Numbered from the stretch's first letter, positions 50,075-59,940 are shown. The stretch is 64,000 nt of DNA from JAJEFO01 sp965209045 (GCA_965209045.1 CBDBPW010000003.1:1488001-1552000), one strand, 5' to 3'. The notes: generated by a model not told the origin, from the sequence alone. Program-made: numbers and translations.

Positions 50075-51096
50075 GCCGCCAGCTCCTCGGTCCCGTCTCG
50101 CGCGACCCGTCTGCCCACGTCGATGCGGCGCTTGAGCGCACGAAGCACATCCTGCACCCCTTCGCCACTCACGCCGGAAACCTGCATGACTGGTCCGGCA
50201 ACAGCTTCCAGTTCCCTTTGCCGCGCATCTCGATCGGTTTCCGTCAGCGCATCGACCTTGTTGAGCGCGGTGATTCGGGGCTTCGCGGCCAGTCCTCCCC
50301 CGTACGCCTCGAGCTCGCGGACTACGGTTCTCCAGTCGCATGCAACGTCTTCGGCGGTGCCATCCACCAGGTGCAGCAACACTGCGCATCTCTCGACGTG
50401 ACCAAGAAACCTGTCGCCGATTCCGCGTCCCTCGTGGGCGCCCTCTATAAGGCCGGGAATGTCGCCGAGGACAAATCCGTCGTCGTCCGTTGCGACCACG
50501 CCGAGGCTGGGATGAAGCGTGGTAAAGGGGTATTCGGCTATCTTGGGACGGGCATTGGAGGTTGCCGCGAGGAAGGTCGACTTGCCCGCATTTGGAAGCC
50601 CGAGAAGCCCGGCATCGGCAATGAGCTTCAGCCTGAGCCAGATCGCTCGCTCGACGCCGTCCTGGCCGGGGAGGGCCCGGCGCGGAGCCTGGTTGACCGA
50701 GCTCTTGAAATGCACGTTGCCGAAGCCGCCATTGCCGCCCCTGGCCAGGCACGCGCGCTGGCCGACGGCAGTCAGGTCCGCCAGGATCGTTTGCTTGTCC
50801 TCGTCCAGGATCTCGGTGCCGACGGGCACGTGAAGGGCGACATCGACGCCGTTCCTTCCTGTCCGCTGCCGCCCCATGCCGTGCTGGCCGTTCTGGGCAC
50901 GGAAATGCTGCTGGTAGCGAAAGTCGATGAGCGTGTTGAGCCCGTCAACCGCCTCGACCCAGACATCACCGCCATTTCCGCCATCGCCGCCGTCCGGACC
51001 GCCGAACTCGACGTATTTCTCGCGACGGAAGCTCACGCATCCGGCACCTCCGGAGCCAGACCGGATCGTCACGCGTGCGAGATCAAGGAACTTCAT
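50062..51096 (-). CDS. obgE: GTPase ObgE/CgtA
   Basis: A 344-aa ribosome-associated GTPase. The glycine-rich Obg fold is at the N-terminus (SGSGGAGCVSFRREKYVEFGGPDGGDGG). The G domain has G1 GLPNAGKST (about 166-174), a G2 threonine in YPFTTLHP, G3 DIPGLIEGAHEGRG and G4 NKVD. It monitors 50S assembly and growth state. The order rplU, rpmA, GNAT gene, obgE, proB, proA is a conserved alphaproteobacterial arrangement. It overlaps proB by 13 bases. Confidence 0.97.
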   Translation of the reverse strand: MKFLDLARVTIRSGSGGAGCVSFRREKYVEFGGPDGGDGGNGGDVWVEAVDGLNTLIDFRYQQHFRAQNGQHGMGRQRTGRNGVDVALHVPVGTEILDEDKQTILADLTAVGQRACLARGGNGGFGNVHFKSSVNQAPRRALPGQDGVERAIWLRLKLIADAGLLGLPNAGKSTFLAATSNARPKIAEYPFTTLHPSLGVVATDDDGFVLGDIPGLIEGAHEGRGIGDRFLGHVERCAVLLHLVDGTAEDVACDWRTVVRELEAYGGGLAAKPRITALNKVDALTETDRDARQRELEAVAGPVMQVSGVSGEGVQDVLRALKRRIDVGRRVARDGTEELAAWHP

Positions 51097-51147
51097 TTCA
51101 AGTCCCTCTGGCGCTTCGCCCAGCGGGAAGAGCCAACCTGTGCCGCA

Positions 51148-51687
51148 TTACCCAAGTCGTCTCAGGTAGGTCCAGGTCGGAACGGTCGTGCCACGCGCCA
51201 CGGAATACGTCTCGGCATCGCCAAGATACTGGAAACCCGTGTTGCGCAACACCCTGTCCGATGCCGGGTTGTCCTGGAACACGCTGGCGAACATTGTCTT
51301 GTCGTTGTGAGGATTGGCGTCAATCAGGGCCTGCAACGCTTCCGTCGCAAGGCCGGTGTTCCAGAACACGGGGCCGATCCAGTACGAGACTTCCGACTGC
51401 TCGCGATCCATCTGCTCAAGACTGATGAGGCCCAGCACCGCACCAAGGCCGACCAGCTTGCCGTCCAACGCCCAGACATCCTCGGTCCTTTCATCTGCCA
51501 GGGCGCGCTGCACGAACGCCTCTGCGCCCCCGGGCGGCTGCGGGTGCGGAATGTTGCGCGTCATTCTTGCCACGCGGGCATCGGCCCCGAACAGTTCCAG
51601 CAGCGCCGCGTCCGAACGGCGCAGCGGACGCAGGATCAGTCGCTCTGTCTGGATCACGGGCTGGCTGCTTACCGTTTCGAGTCTCAC
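51148..51687 (-). CDS. GNAT-family N-acetyltransferase (RimJ/RimL-like)
   Basis: A 179-aa acetyltransferase. TERLILRPLRRSDAALLELFG is the typical RimJ-type N-terminus, VSYWIGPVFWNTGLATEALQALID holds the acetyl-CoA binding loop (normally WGKGYATEA, here WNTGLATEA), and PASDRVLRNTGFQYLG is the C-terminal family motif. The start is a GTG at 51687 with GGGAGGAG about nine bases upstream. It lies between rpmA and obgE, where a GNAT gene is commonly found in this group. Its substrate may be a ribosomal or other protein N-terminus, not established. Confidence 0.9.
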   Translation of the reverse strand: MRLETVSSQPVIQTERLILRPLRRSDAALLELFGADARVARMTRNIPHPQPPGGAEAFVQRALADERTEDVWALDGKLVGLGAVLGLISLEQMDREQSEVSYWIGPVFWNTGLATEALQALIDANPHNDKTMFASVFQDNPASDRVLRNTGFQYLGDAETYSVARGTTVPTWTYLRRLG

Positions 51688-51788
51688 TGGGCGCTCCTCC
51701 CTGGTCTCGGGCAGATCGTCCGCGACCCGTAGAACGATCAGCCTCTAGTCAAATGGGTCTGCAAAGGCATTGGCGCAACCGGCATTCC

Positions 51789-51823
51789 AAAAAACGAAGG
51801 GGTCGGTGCACGCGCCGACCCCT
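51789..51823 (-). terminator. rho-independent terminator after rpmA
   Basis: AGGGGTCGG (51798-51806) pairs perfectly with CCGACCCCT (51815-51823) around an eight-base loop, and on the minus strand the stem is followed, after TCG, by six T residues (A 51789-51794). It lies 24 bases past the rpmA stop and is the clearest terminator in the window; it would end the rplU-rpmA transcript before the GNAT gene. Confidence 0.9.
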
Positions 51824-51846
51824 GAACGCCTTGCGGACGTCGTCGG

Positions 51847-52116
51847 CTATTCCGCCGGACCTGCCTTTGGATGCACTGAAATGAAGGTACGCCCCTTGAG
51901 GCCCTTTTGAAACGCCACGTTGCCCGCGACGGTCGCAAAGATCGTGTGGTCACGTCCCATGCCGACACCCTCGCCCGGCCACCACCTGGTGCCGCGCTGG
52001 CGCACGATGATGTTTCCGGGAATGACGGCCTCTCCGCCGAACTTCTTCACGCCGAGCCGGCGCCCGGCCGAGTCCCGGCCATTTCGGCTGGAACCGCCAG
52101 CCTTCTTGTGTGCCAT
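51847..52116 (-). CDS. rpmA: 50S ribosomal protein L27
   Basis: An 89-aa ribosomal protein. MAHKKAGGSSRNGRDSAGRRLGVKKFGG is the standard N-terminus that reaches the peptidyl-transferase centre, starting directly with MAHKKAGGS, so no N-terminal cleavage peptide is present. GNIIVRQRG and GRDHTIFA complete the family pattern. It lies five bases after rplU and is followed by a strong terminator. Confidence 0.98.
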   Translation of the reverse strand: MAHKKAGGSSRNGRDSAGRRLGVKKFGGEAVIPGNIIVRQRGTRWWPGEGVGMGRDHTIFATVAGNVAFQKGLKGRTFISVHPKAGPAE

Positions 52117-52121
52117 TCCGC

Positions 52122-52820
52122 TTACTCCTCTCCGGACGTCAGGGCCTTGGCCTGGTCAACCCAGCCATCGCGCTCGATTCGGCCCTTGAGGGCCAGCTCT
52201 TCGTTGATCTTGGCGACTTCATCGGCACTCCAGGCAGCGATCTGTGCATAGGTCGTGATGCCAGCCGCGTTCAGCTTCTTCTCGAGGGCTGGGCCTACGC
52301 CAGCGAGTTTCTTGAGGTCGTCCTTCTGGGTCGCCGCCACGGAAGCGTCCCTTCCCTTGGCCTTCGGGACTGCCTCGGCCTCAGGTTCGGGTTTCGTCGC
52401 AGCCTGCTTCTTGCCTGCCTGATCCTTGGACTTCCTGGCGGGCTTCGTCGGCTTCGCCGCGACGGCCGCGGCGGACCTGGCGCCAACTGCGGGCTTGACG
52501 CCCGACTGTCCGGCTCCTGTCTCGAGGATGTTCGTCACGCGCACGAGCGTCAGCTGCTGGCGATGCCCCTTGGTCCGCTTCGAGGAACTCTTGCGGCGGC
52601 GGCGGACAAAGTTGATGACCTTCTCGCCCTTGATCTGATCCACGACCTCGGCCTGCACGGCAGCCCCGTCGACCAAGGGCGTGCCGACGCTTGTGCCAAC
52701 CATCAGGACTTCGTTGAATTGAATCACGTCACCGGCGCCGGCAGCGAGTTTCTCCACGCGGAGCATGTCACCGGCCTTGACCCGGTATTGCTTGCCGCCG
52801 GTTTTGAGAACCGCGAACAT
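52122..52820 (-). CDS. rplU: 50S ribosomal protein L21 with a C-terminal extension
   Basis: A 232-aa protein. Residues 1-103 are a normal L21 (MFAVLKTGGKQYRVKAGD ... RRRRKSSSKRTKGHRQQLT). An Ala/Lys/Pro-rich linker follows (about 110-170), and then a helix-hairpin-helix-like domain (KLAGVGPALEKKLNAAGITTYAQIAAWSADE). L21 is usually about 103 aa, so the protein is more than twice the normal size; related extensions are known to me in Rhodobacterales. GGAAGGA lies six bases before the ATG at 52820, so that start is preferred to the ATG two codons earlier, which would abut the ribosome site. Confidence 0.95.
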   Translation of the reverse strand: MFAVLKTGGKQYRVKAGDMLRVEKLAAGAGDVIQFNEVLMVGTSVGTPLVDGAAVQAEVVDQIKGEKVINFVRRRRKSSSKRTKGHRQQLTLVRVTNILETGAGQSGVKPAVGARSAAAVAAKPTKPARKSKDQAGKKQAATKPEPEAEAVPKAKGRDASVAATQKDDLKKLAGVGPALEKKLNAAGITTYAQIAAWSADEVAKINEELALKGRIERDGWVDQAKALTSGEE

Positions 52821-53754
52821 CTGCATTCCTTCCATCTTCCCGCGTTCTTTGGCCCCGGTCGCTCCGGCGTTGTCGGCATCTGCCGCCTCGAACTGCGCGC
52901 CCGATGAGGGCGTCATTCAATCGTCAATGGCGGGCATCGCCCGCCAGAGGCCCGGCTTATCGTCGGCGACGCGCCGCAAGTCAAGCCCCCCGTTCGAAAT
53001 GCCCTTGGCAATCGCCGTTGAAAAAGCTTGCACCTGCAGACGATCTGGCTGCTGCGGGCGATGAACGTGCCAGCGAATCCAGCTTTCCTGACGAGGCGGC
53101 GCCGCGCTTCGTGCAGCAACGTGGAACCTTGGCAACCGCGTCCTGGTCCTTCGGGCTTCGATCGCTTCAGCAACTCCTGCGGCCCGCTTGCACGCAGGTC
53201 ACCGGAAGGTGCGAGTCCCGAATCTGCCGGACCGACATTGGAGACTATGCCATTGGAGACCATGCTGGCGGCACCAGCAGACCTGCTGCGCCGATTCTCG
53301 GCGTCGTGCCAAGTCGCTGAAACACGTGTCGGCATTCCCCGAAGCAGGCTACGCTGAAGGCCGGCAGTCCGGTGCCTCTGAAGCGGCCACCAGGCCCCGA
53401 GCCGCCCGCGTCGGAGGAACATCTCCGGACCCGTTGCCATCGCCCGCTCGCCCTGGACCCCGGGGAGCGGACCTGTCGAGCAATGCGGCGCGGCAGAATT
53501 CAAGGCATTGGCCACCATCCATCCCGGCGCCCGGCTCTCCGAATTCAGGCAGTCACCGGATCGGATCGATGCCCGTGCCCGACGCACCTCGGATGTCTCA
53601 TCCCGATCACGCGCCATCCGCAAGCGGTTGCACTGACGCCGGTCCGGACCCGACACTCCGAACGACCGGAATCGAACCTTGCGATCGCCGGGCATTCGTC
53701 AGTGCCAAGCCCGAAGACCCTTGGTCACGGGAATGATGGAGGCGTCAGGTTTCT
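52821..53754. other. intergenic stretch of ~930 bases, no gene seen
   Basis: Upstream of rplU, so it must contain the rplU promoter, and downstream of the MMPL gene. Long frames on both strands look like non-coding reading of GC-rich DNA. A near-repeat TTGGAGACYATGC occurs twice around 53238-53262. No tRNA or terminator found. Confidence 0.45.
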
Positions 53755-56169
53755 CTATTGGCGGATTGCGCCTCCGTTGAAATCGCCGGGAGAGGGCGCG
53801 CTGGAATCCGAATCCGTGTCGATCTTCATGAGCAGCGGGGGGAGCAGGAAGAAGTCGGCGAAGAGTGCCAGGGCGATGACGAGCGCGGTGAGCTTGCCCA
53901 TCCCCGCGTTTAGCTCGAAGCTTGACAGGCTGACCACGACGAATCCGGCCACGAGCACGAGAGAGGTCGTGAGCAGGGCCCGGCCCACGGTGCGGAACGC
54001 GACACGCACCGCATCGGTGGGCGCGCATCCAAGCTCGCGTCGGGCACGCCGATACTTGCTGAGAAAGTGCACCGTGTCGTCGACCACGATGCCAAGCGTC
54101 ATGGCGGACACCATCGAAAGCGAAACCCCCACCTCCCCGACCGTCAACCCCCATATGCCAAAACCCAGCGCGCCTGGAACAAGGTTCGGAACGAGACTGG
54201 CGAGCCCGAGCCGCAGCGATCTGAGGGCAAACACGAGGACGAGGGAGATTCCGGCGAGCGCGATCGTGGTCCCCATGAGCATCGCAACGATGTTGCGTCG
54301 ACCGAGATGGGCGAACATCAGGGTGCCGCCGGCGCTGTCGGGACGCACGATGTTCGGTGCGTGGTCCGCCAGCCACTGCAGGGCACGCCGATCGAGCGCG
54401 ATCACCTCGTTCGAAGACAGCGTCCGCGTCGCAACCGTCATTCGGGTGGCCGACCTGTCCACGGCGACCTGGTTGTCGAGATCAAGGCCAAAGGGAAGCG
54501 ACAACTCGTAGAGCAACAAGTATTGCGCGGCCAGCTCCCGGCTTGCAGGCAGCCGGTATTCAGCCGGGTCATCGCCGTGCATGCTCCTGTTGAGCCGGCG
54601 GAAGGTGTCCGTGATGACGTTGACGTGGACAGTTTCGGGCTGTGCCCGGTACCACTCGGCGAACGCCGCGACCTCCGACAGGTAGGAAGGGTCGCTGATG
54701 CCTCCCGGTTCACCCGAAGGAAGCGAGTACTCCATGGTATAAAGGCCCGTGAGGTTCTCGACAGTGAACTCCGCGTCACGGCGAAACTCGACGCTCTCGT
54801 CGAAATAGTGGAGGAAGACGTCATTCAGCTCGTTGCGGGGTACCGAGGCGACGAGTGCCACGGTAATCGCTCCGAACCCCCACCCGAGCAAGCGACGTCT
54901 GCGGATCACGAACTCGCCAAGCGCTGCCATCGCGGCATCGCGGCGATCTTCTGATTCGCGGACCCGAATCGGCACCATCGAAAGCAGTGCCGGCAGCAGG
55001 GTCACAGACAGAAGAAACGCCGCGACGACCCCGAACGCGACGAAGGTGCCCAGGTGACGGAGCGGCGGCACTTCGGAGGCGTTCATGCTCAGGAAGCCGA
55101 GCGTGGTGGTCAGGCATGCGAGGAACACCGGTTGAAGATTGACCCGCATGGACTCGGCGATGGCGTTCCGCTTGAGCGCGTCATCTCCTGGCAGCGGAAG
55201 CGTTCCGGAGGCATCCCTTTGCATGGAATGGACAAGGCTCGAGAAGATGTGAACGCAGCTTGCGATCGCGACCGTGAGTACGACGACAGGCGCGATGGCG
55301 GACGGCGCCGTCATCGGCAGCCCCACCCAACCGCCGAGTCCCACCGAGACCATCACGGAGAGCGCGACCACGAGCATGATCGCAAGCGTCCCGCCCAACC
55401 CCCCGGTCAGGAACAGCAACGCAAGCATCATTGCCGCGAAGCTCGCAGGAACCAGCGTCTTGAGATCCCTCAGCGAGACCTGCATGAACGCCTGGTTGAA
55501 GATGACGAGGCCGGTCACGCGCACGTCTATGCCAGGGAACCGCTCGCGAACCTCGGCCGCGAGCCCGTATGATACCTCGGCTGCCAGGGCACCTTCGCGC
55601 ATCTGGTCCTCGCCCGGCAGCGCCACGGTGACGTTGATGCCGCTGGCCCTGCCGTCGTGCGAGATCAGGCGCCCCGCCAGGAGCGGTTCCGTCAGCGCGG
55701 TCGCGCGAACCCGGGCTCGCTCCGCGGCATCGCCCAAAGCGCCGCCGTCCACGAGGTCGCGAACCACAATGTCGTCTTCGTCAGCCATGCTGTGCTGGAA
55801 GTTGGTCAGCGAGTCGACGCGGGTGGCAAACGGAATCTGCCAAGCACGATCGGTGAGCCAGAGGGTGGCATCAAGCGCGAGCGCCGATGTGGCGTCGCCG
55901 TCTTCGGGCGCGACGGCGAAGAAGACGTTGCTGGTCTCGCCATACGTGCTTTCCATCGCTTCGGCCGCGACAAGCTGGGGATTGTCCTTGGAGAAGTAGA
56001 TCCGGTCGTCAGCAGAGAATTCGAGAAACGCCGTGCCGCTCGCCGCGACTCCGGACAGCACGAAGGCGGCGGCGATGATCACGCGCCGTCGCTCGACGGC
56101 CCAGCCGCCAAGCCGCGACTCCAGTCTCCGCACCGCTTGCGCGATCAGCTTTCCGGTCGGGCGGCTCAC
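53755..56169 (-). CDS. MMPL/RND-family transporter
   Basis: An 804-aa inner-membrane protein with the RND duplication: a helix near residue 25, a periplasmic domain, six helices (TLVPASFAAMMLALLFLTGG ... LLSVTLLPALLSMVPI), then a second periplasmic domain and six more helices ending VIALALFADFFLLPPLLM. Acidic and polar residues of the proton path appear in GIVVDDTVHFLSKYRRARR. The family exports lipids, hopanoids or siderophores; this one could be a hopanoid or lipid carrier but nothing in the neighbourhood says which. The start is probably the GTG at 56169 (VSRPTGKLIAQAV); no strong ribosome site. Confidence 0.88.
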   Translation of the reverse strand: MSRPTGKLIAQAVRRLESRLGGWAVERRRVIIAAAFVLSGVAASGTAFLEFSADDRIYFSKDNPQLVAAEAMESTYGETSNVFFAVAPEDGDATSALALDATLWLTDRAWQIPFATRVDSLTNFQHSMADEDDIVVRDLVDGGALGDAAERARVRATALTEPLLAGRLISHDGRASGINVTVALPGEDQMREGALAAEVSYGLAAEVRERFPGIDVRVTGLVIFNQAFMQVSLRDLKTLVPASFAAMMLALLFLTGGLGGTLAIMLVVALSVMVSVGLGGWVGLPMTAPSAIAPVVVLTVAIASCVHIFSSLVHSMQRDASGTLPLPGDDALKRNAIAESMRVNLQPVFLACLTTTLGFLSMNASEVPPLRHLGTFVAFGVVAAFLLSVTLLPALLSMVPIRVRESEDRRDAAMAALGEFVIRRRRLLGWGFGAITVALVASVPRNELNDVFLHYFDESVEFRRDAEFTVENLTGLYTMEYSLPSGEPGGISDPSYLSEVAAFAEWYRAQPETVHVNVITDTFRRLNRSMHGDDPAEYRLPASRELAAQYLLLYELSLPFGLDLDNQVAVDRSATRMTVATRTLSSNEVIALDRRALQWLADHAPNIVRPDSAGGTLMFAHLGRRNIVAMLMGTTIALAGISLVLVFALRSLRLGLASLVPNLVPGALGFGIWGLTVGEVGVSLSMVSAMTLGIVVDDTVHFLSKYRRARRELGCAPTDAVRVAFRTVGRALLTTSLVLVAGFVVVSLSSFELNAGMGKLTALVIALALFADFFLLPPLLMKIDTDSDSSAPSPGDFNGGAIRQ

Positions 56170-57256
56170 TCCCTGCCCCCAGACCGAGCCTTGGTGGCCA
56201 GAGCCGCCGTGCAGCGTGCGGTTCTCGAACGGACCGGGGCGTCGGCCCACCGGTCAATCCGGCCCGTGCAATGTCCCGTGAACCTTGGCGACCGCTTCTC
56301 GCTGGCCGTCACCAGGGACGAGCAGCGTGACGGGCGCATCGACGATGCACGCTCCAGCACCGCCGAGGCCTCTGGCGGTCGCTCCTTCCATCGTGTTCCC
56401 CTTTCAAGCTGAGCGCGCCCTGACCATTGCGCGAGACAGGGCGATGCTTCTCGACATGTCGGGGTGCCGCACGATGCCGCGCATCCCGTACAGTACAAGC
56501 GCGCGGAAGAGATTCCGGGAGATGGGGCGGTTTCGCGCGCGCAATCTCGCAATCTGCCTAGTGAGCGCCACGAGCGACAGGCTGAATGCCACAAGACCCC
56601 AGAACACTTCGCCGGGCATTGGCCAAGGCAGCGACCCGCTCGGTGCACCGCCGGGGATCGACGAGAATGTTGCCCGCGAAGGCGACATTCTCTTCGAAAC
56701 AGGTGTTCACGGCCAGCGGTGCCAACCGCATCAGGATCATCAACCGCAAGGCGAATGCGGCGAAGTGGCGGATATCGTTCCAAAAGACGTTTCTCTCGCT
56801 TGTGCGGCAACATTCGGAACAGCACACACGGATGTCGGCTGCGCAGCCATCTCCTGTCCGCCACCTGTACACTTCGGGGCACGCTTTCGGAACACTGCGA
56901 TGCTGAATTTTCCGATGCGGACCGGTTTCATGGCGTTCGGCCCACAGAGTTTCAGCTTCGCGCCCGACATTCTCGGGCGTGGGCGGCATTCCGATCAGCT
57001 GGCCAGGCCACCGCGGTGCCCCGCAGGCACTCTCAGTGGCAACCCCGTCCGGACCGTGCCGGAGACAGTCTCCAGCCCGCCGCCACCACATGACCTGTCA
57101 GCGCCAAACCAAAGAGTTGCTCGTTCGCGCGCTGATCAGGCGAATTGCGGATGAAGAACTTCTGCGCGTTGAAACGGGACAAGGACCCGACTGATGCCGT
57201 GCCAAAGTGCCTTGCGCCGGATCGCCTTATCAAGTATCCGGCTCTCCCAGCCCTGC
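56170..57256. other. intergenic stretch of ~1,090 bases, possible decayed gene
   Basis: No firm gene. On the minus strand two protein-like pieces lie in different frames: FWNDIRHFAAFALRLMILMRLAPLAVNTCFEENVAFAGN (about 56650-56790) and, just downstream, EVFWGLVAFSLSLVALTRQIARLRARN (about 56530-56610), both membrane-like. They may be parts of one frameshifted small membrane protein. No family recognised. Confidence 0.4.
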
Positions 57257-57346
57257 GGAGAGGTGCCGGAGCGGTCGAACGGGGCGGTCTCGAAAACCGT
57301 TGTGGGTGCAAGCCCACCCAGGGTTCGAATCCCTGTCTCTCCGCCA
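57257..57346 (+). tRNA. tRNA-Ser (anticodon CGA)
   Basis: A 90-base cloverleaf including an encoded CCA. The acceptor GGAGAGG pairs with TCTCTCC (last pair G-T), with discriminator G. The anticodon stem GCGGT/ACCGT frames the loop CTCGAAA with anticodon CGA. A long variable arm (TGTGGGTGCAAGCCCACC) is the hallmark of serine tRNAs, and the T arm CAGGG-TTCGAAT-CCCTG is perfect. It reads UCG codons, which are very common in the neighbouring genes. No integrase or attachment-site duplication was seen next to it. Confidence 0.95.
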
Positions 57347-57610
57347 CTCGAATCTCTGAGGTGTTGGCTCAGAAGTCATTCAAGGCACAAGGGTGGTTTC
57401 GGGTGGTTTCCTGCCTCTGCAGATGCATTCGGGAATAACCCCTCCGCCGGCATTCACGGGCGCAGCCAATGCGCCAATTGGTGCCGGGTCACGCTTGAGC
57501 GTGTGGATGCACCAGGAAAAAGAAATGTCGCAGGGAATTCGACCAAGGAATTTCGTCGCCAATTCCTGATGCTTGCGCGGCGATCCGAAGTTCGCTTATC
57601 CTTCCGTCCC

Positions 57611-58954
57611 TCACACTGCCTGCAAGACTGGAGCAGTCCGGTCCTCAAAGAAGAAAGCGCTTTCGCCGAAAGCCGGTTCGAGCTCATCCAGCCAGGTGGC
57701 CTGCGCGTCGAACTTGGCAAAGAATGGCCGACCGACCCAGTCAGGATCGCGACCCTGAAGGAAGCGCAACATGAAGACCTTCTCGCCGGCGAGACGCTGA
57801 ACACCGAGCACCTCGACCTTTCCGGGTGTCGCGCTCATGCTTGGGCCGCGAACCGTGCGGCCGAGACCGGAGACCTGTTGCACCGCTTGCCTGAACACGT
57901 CGTGGCAACGCACCAGCGGCACCTCGAAATAGCACTTGGCACCCGTGTCCCGCTCTACGAACATGTAGTAAGGGACAATGCCAAGACCGACCTGCGTGCT
58001 CCACATGCGCGCCCAGACATTCGGATCGTTGTTGACGTGGTTGAGAAGCGGTGCCTGGCTGCGGATGATCGCGCCGGTGTCTCGGATGCGGCGGATCGCC
58101 TTGCGCACTACGTCGGTCCGCATTTCCTGCCAGTGATTGAAGTGCGCCATGATGGCGACGTGACGCCCTGAGCGCACAATGTCCTCCAACAGGCGCAAAA
58201 GGTCGTCGGCATCCTTGTCATTGACGAAACGGTGCGGCCAGAAGGTAAGCGCCTTGGTGCCGATCCGGATGTTCCGGACATGATCCAGCTGCGGATTGCC
58301 TAGCAAGGGCCGCAAGTAACGTGCCAGCACGCGAGTCTTCATGACCATCGGATCGCCGCCAGTGACCAGCAGGTCCGAGACATGCCGGTGAGTGGCGAGG
58401 TGCTGGTGCAGGCTCCGAGCGTCATTTGAAGCGATTTTCATCTCCTTGTCGCCGACGAACTGGGCCCAGCGGAAGCAGAAAGTGCAGTAAGCATGGCAAG
58501 TCTGGCCCTTGCTCGGGAAGAACAGCACGGTCTCGCGGTACTTGTGCTGGAGCCCCTCCAATGCCCCGTCTGCCCCTCCCGGTATGTTCAGCTCGCGCTG
58601 CGCGGCAGGATGGGGATTGAGGCGGGCACGGATCTTGGCAACCGCGCCGTCGATTTTGTGCTCTGGCGCTTCGCGGACCATCAGGCCCGCGATTCGATGG
58701 TAGTCTTCGTCGGCAAGCATGCCTTTCTGCGGGAAGACCAGCTGGTAGACCGGATCGTCAGGAATCCTGTCCCAGTCGATCAGCTCTTCGAGAACATATC
58801 GGTTGGTGCGAAATGGCAACACCTTGCTGACGACTCGCATTGCAAACAGGTCTTCGCCTCTCACGCCGCCATATTCGGCAATCCGGTCGAGGTGCCTTGC
58901 GGTCAGTGCACGATACCGGCCATGCGGCTGTTCCATTCCAGCATGCTTGTTCAT
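57611..58954 (-). CDS. KamA-family radical SAM protein (lysine 2,3-aminomutase-like)
   Basis: A 447-aa PLP- and SAM-dependent enzyme. The 4Fe-4S motif CX3CX2C is Cys153, Cys157 and Cys160 (CHAYCTFC), followed by VTGGDPM, the SAM-contact motif. The PLP lysine, in PGGGGK of true lysine 2,3-aminomutases, appears instead to lie in ATPGKVEVLG near residue 378. So the enzyme belongs to a diverged branch; it could make beta-lysine or act on another amino acid or on a protein. It is longer than EpmB-type EF-P modifiers (~340 aa). Start at 58954 or 58936; the first is used. Stands alone. Confidence 0.85.
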   Translation of the reverse strand: MNKHAGMEQPHGRYRALTARHLDRIAEYGGVRGEDLFAMRVVSKVLPFRTNRYVLEELIDWDRIPDDPVYQLVFPQKGMLADEDYHRIAGLMVREAPEHKIDGAVAKIRARLNPHPAAQRELNIPGGADGALEGLQHKYRETVLFFPSKGQTCHAYCTFCFRWAQFVGDKEMKIASNDARSLHQHLATHRHVSDLLVTGGDPMVMKTRVLARYLRPLLGNPQLDHVRNIRIGTKALTFWPHRFVNDKDADDLLRLLEDIVRSGRHVAIMAHFNHWQEMRTDVVRKAIRRIRDTGAIIRSQAPLLNHVNNDPNVWARMWSTQVGLGIVPYYMFVERDTGAKCYFEVPLVRCHDVFRQAVQQVSGLGRTVRGPSMSATPGKVEVLGVQRLAGEKVFMLRFLQGRDPDWVGRPFFAKFDAQATWLDELEPAFGESAFFFEDRTAPVLQAV

Positions 58955-59940
58955 GCTTCCAATACCCCCGTTTCTGGGTTCCCAACGGCAATCCGGTGGC
59001 TGCTTCCTGACTTCATCGGAACGGTCGCGGCCGACAGACATGTCGGCGGCGACGCTCATCTGGTCATGCCAGGCGCATGCGCTGGTCGGCGAGCCGAGCC
59101 CGGGCAGGATGTTCCAAGCCACAGGGATTCATGCCGTCAACTGAAGCGCAATGCAGTCCAGCCCAGGCGACTGAATTCACGGCTCGTCGGGGTGACCTAT
59201 GCCCCACTCAGTGCAAATGCGTCGATCCTGGACGCGTCGCATTGATTCCCGCATCGCGTGCGCTTTCGGCACGGCATGGGTCGCGCATTGCCGTTTCGAA
59301 GATCGGCGGGCAACCCGCCCTTCCGGCTTGGACAAACGCTTCCGGCCCGAAAAATCGATGGCGGATGAAATCGTTTCAGTCAAACTCATGACCCCGCGAG
59401 CATACGTCATCAGGCGCGCGAATGCGAGCAAAAAACCGCCCAAAGGCAGTTTGTCGCATTTCGCGCGCGAAAGGGTTGCGCATGGGCGGGTCAGATTTTC
59501 AAAGCTCCGCGCCGCGTCCAGGGCCGCCAGAATGACACGGACTCGACCAAGAGATTCTCGGATCCCGTCGCAATCGGAGAGCCGGTCCCATTGGGCCGCC
59601 TGGCCCCTCTTGCCTGAATCCTGCGATCACGCGTCCAAGGCAACTCGTGGACTCACGCCACTTTCAAGCAGGATGAGAATCCTGGTCGCGAACGATTGGC
59701 AGGCAGCCTTGGAAGTGCCATGGGCAGTCGCGCTTCACGCTTCTTGCACCTGTCGCCGTGGACTTATCAACTTCCATACGTAATGTATTCTTTTGCCGCA
59801 TTTTTTGGCATCTGCCGCTGGGCGGAACAATCTGATCTCCCGATACTGAAGAGCGATGCGTTCGTCGCGGACCTTGGAATTGCAGCGACGTCGCGGGTTT
59901 GGGAAGGGCGGATCCACGCAAAGACTCCCGCCATCCCGGT
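58955..59940. other. intergenic stretch of ~990 bases, no gene seen
   Basis: No frame combines a ribosome site with a recognisable protein. A conspicuous A+T-rich patch at about 59765-59815, containing TACGTA and a run of six T, stands out against the GC-rich surroundings and could be a promoter or an unrecognised RNA gene. Confidence 0.4.
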
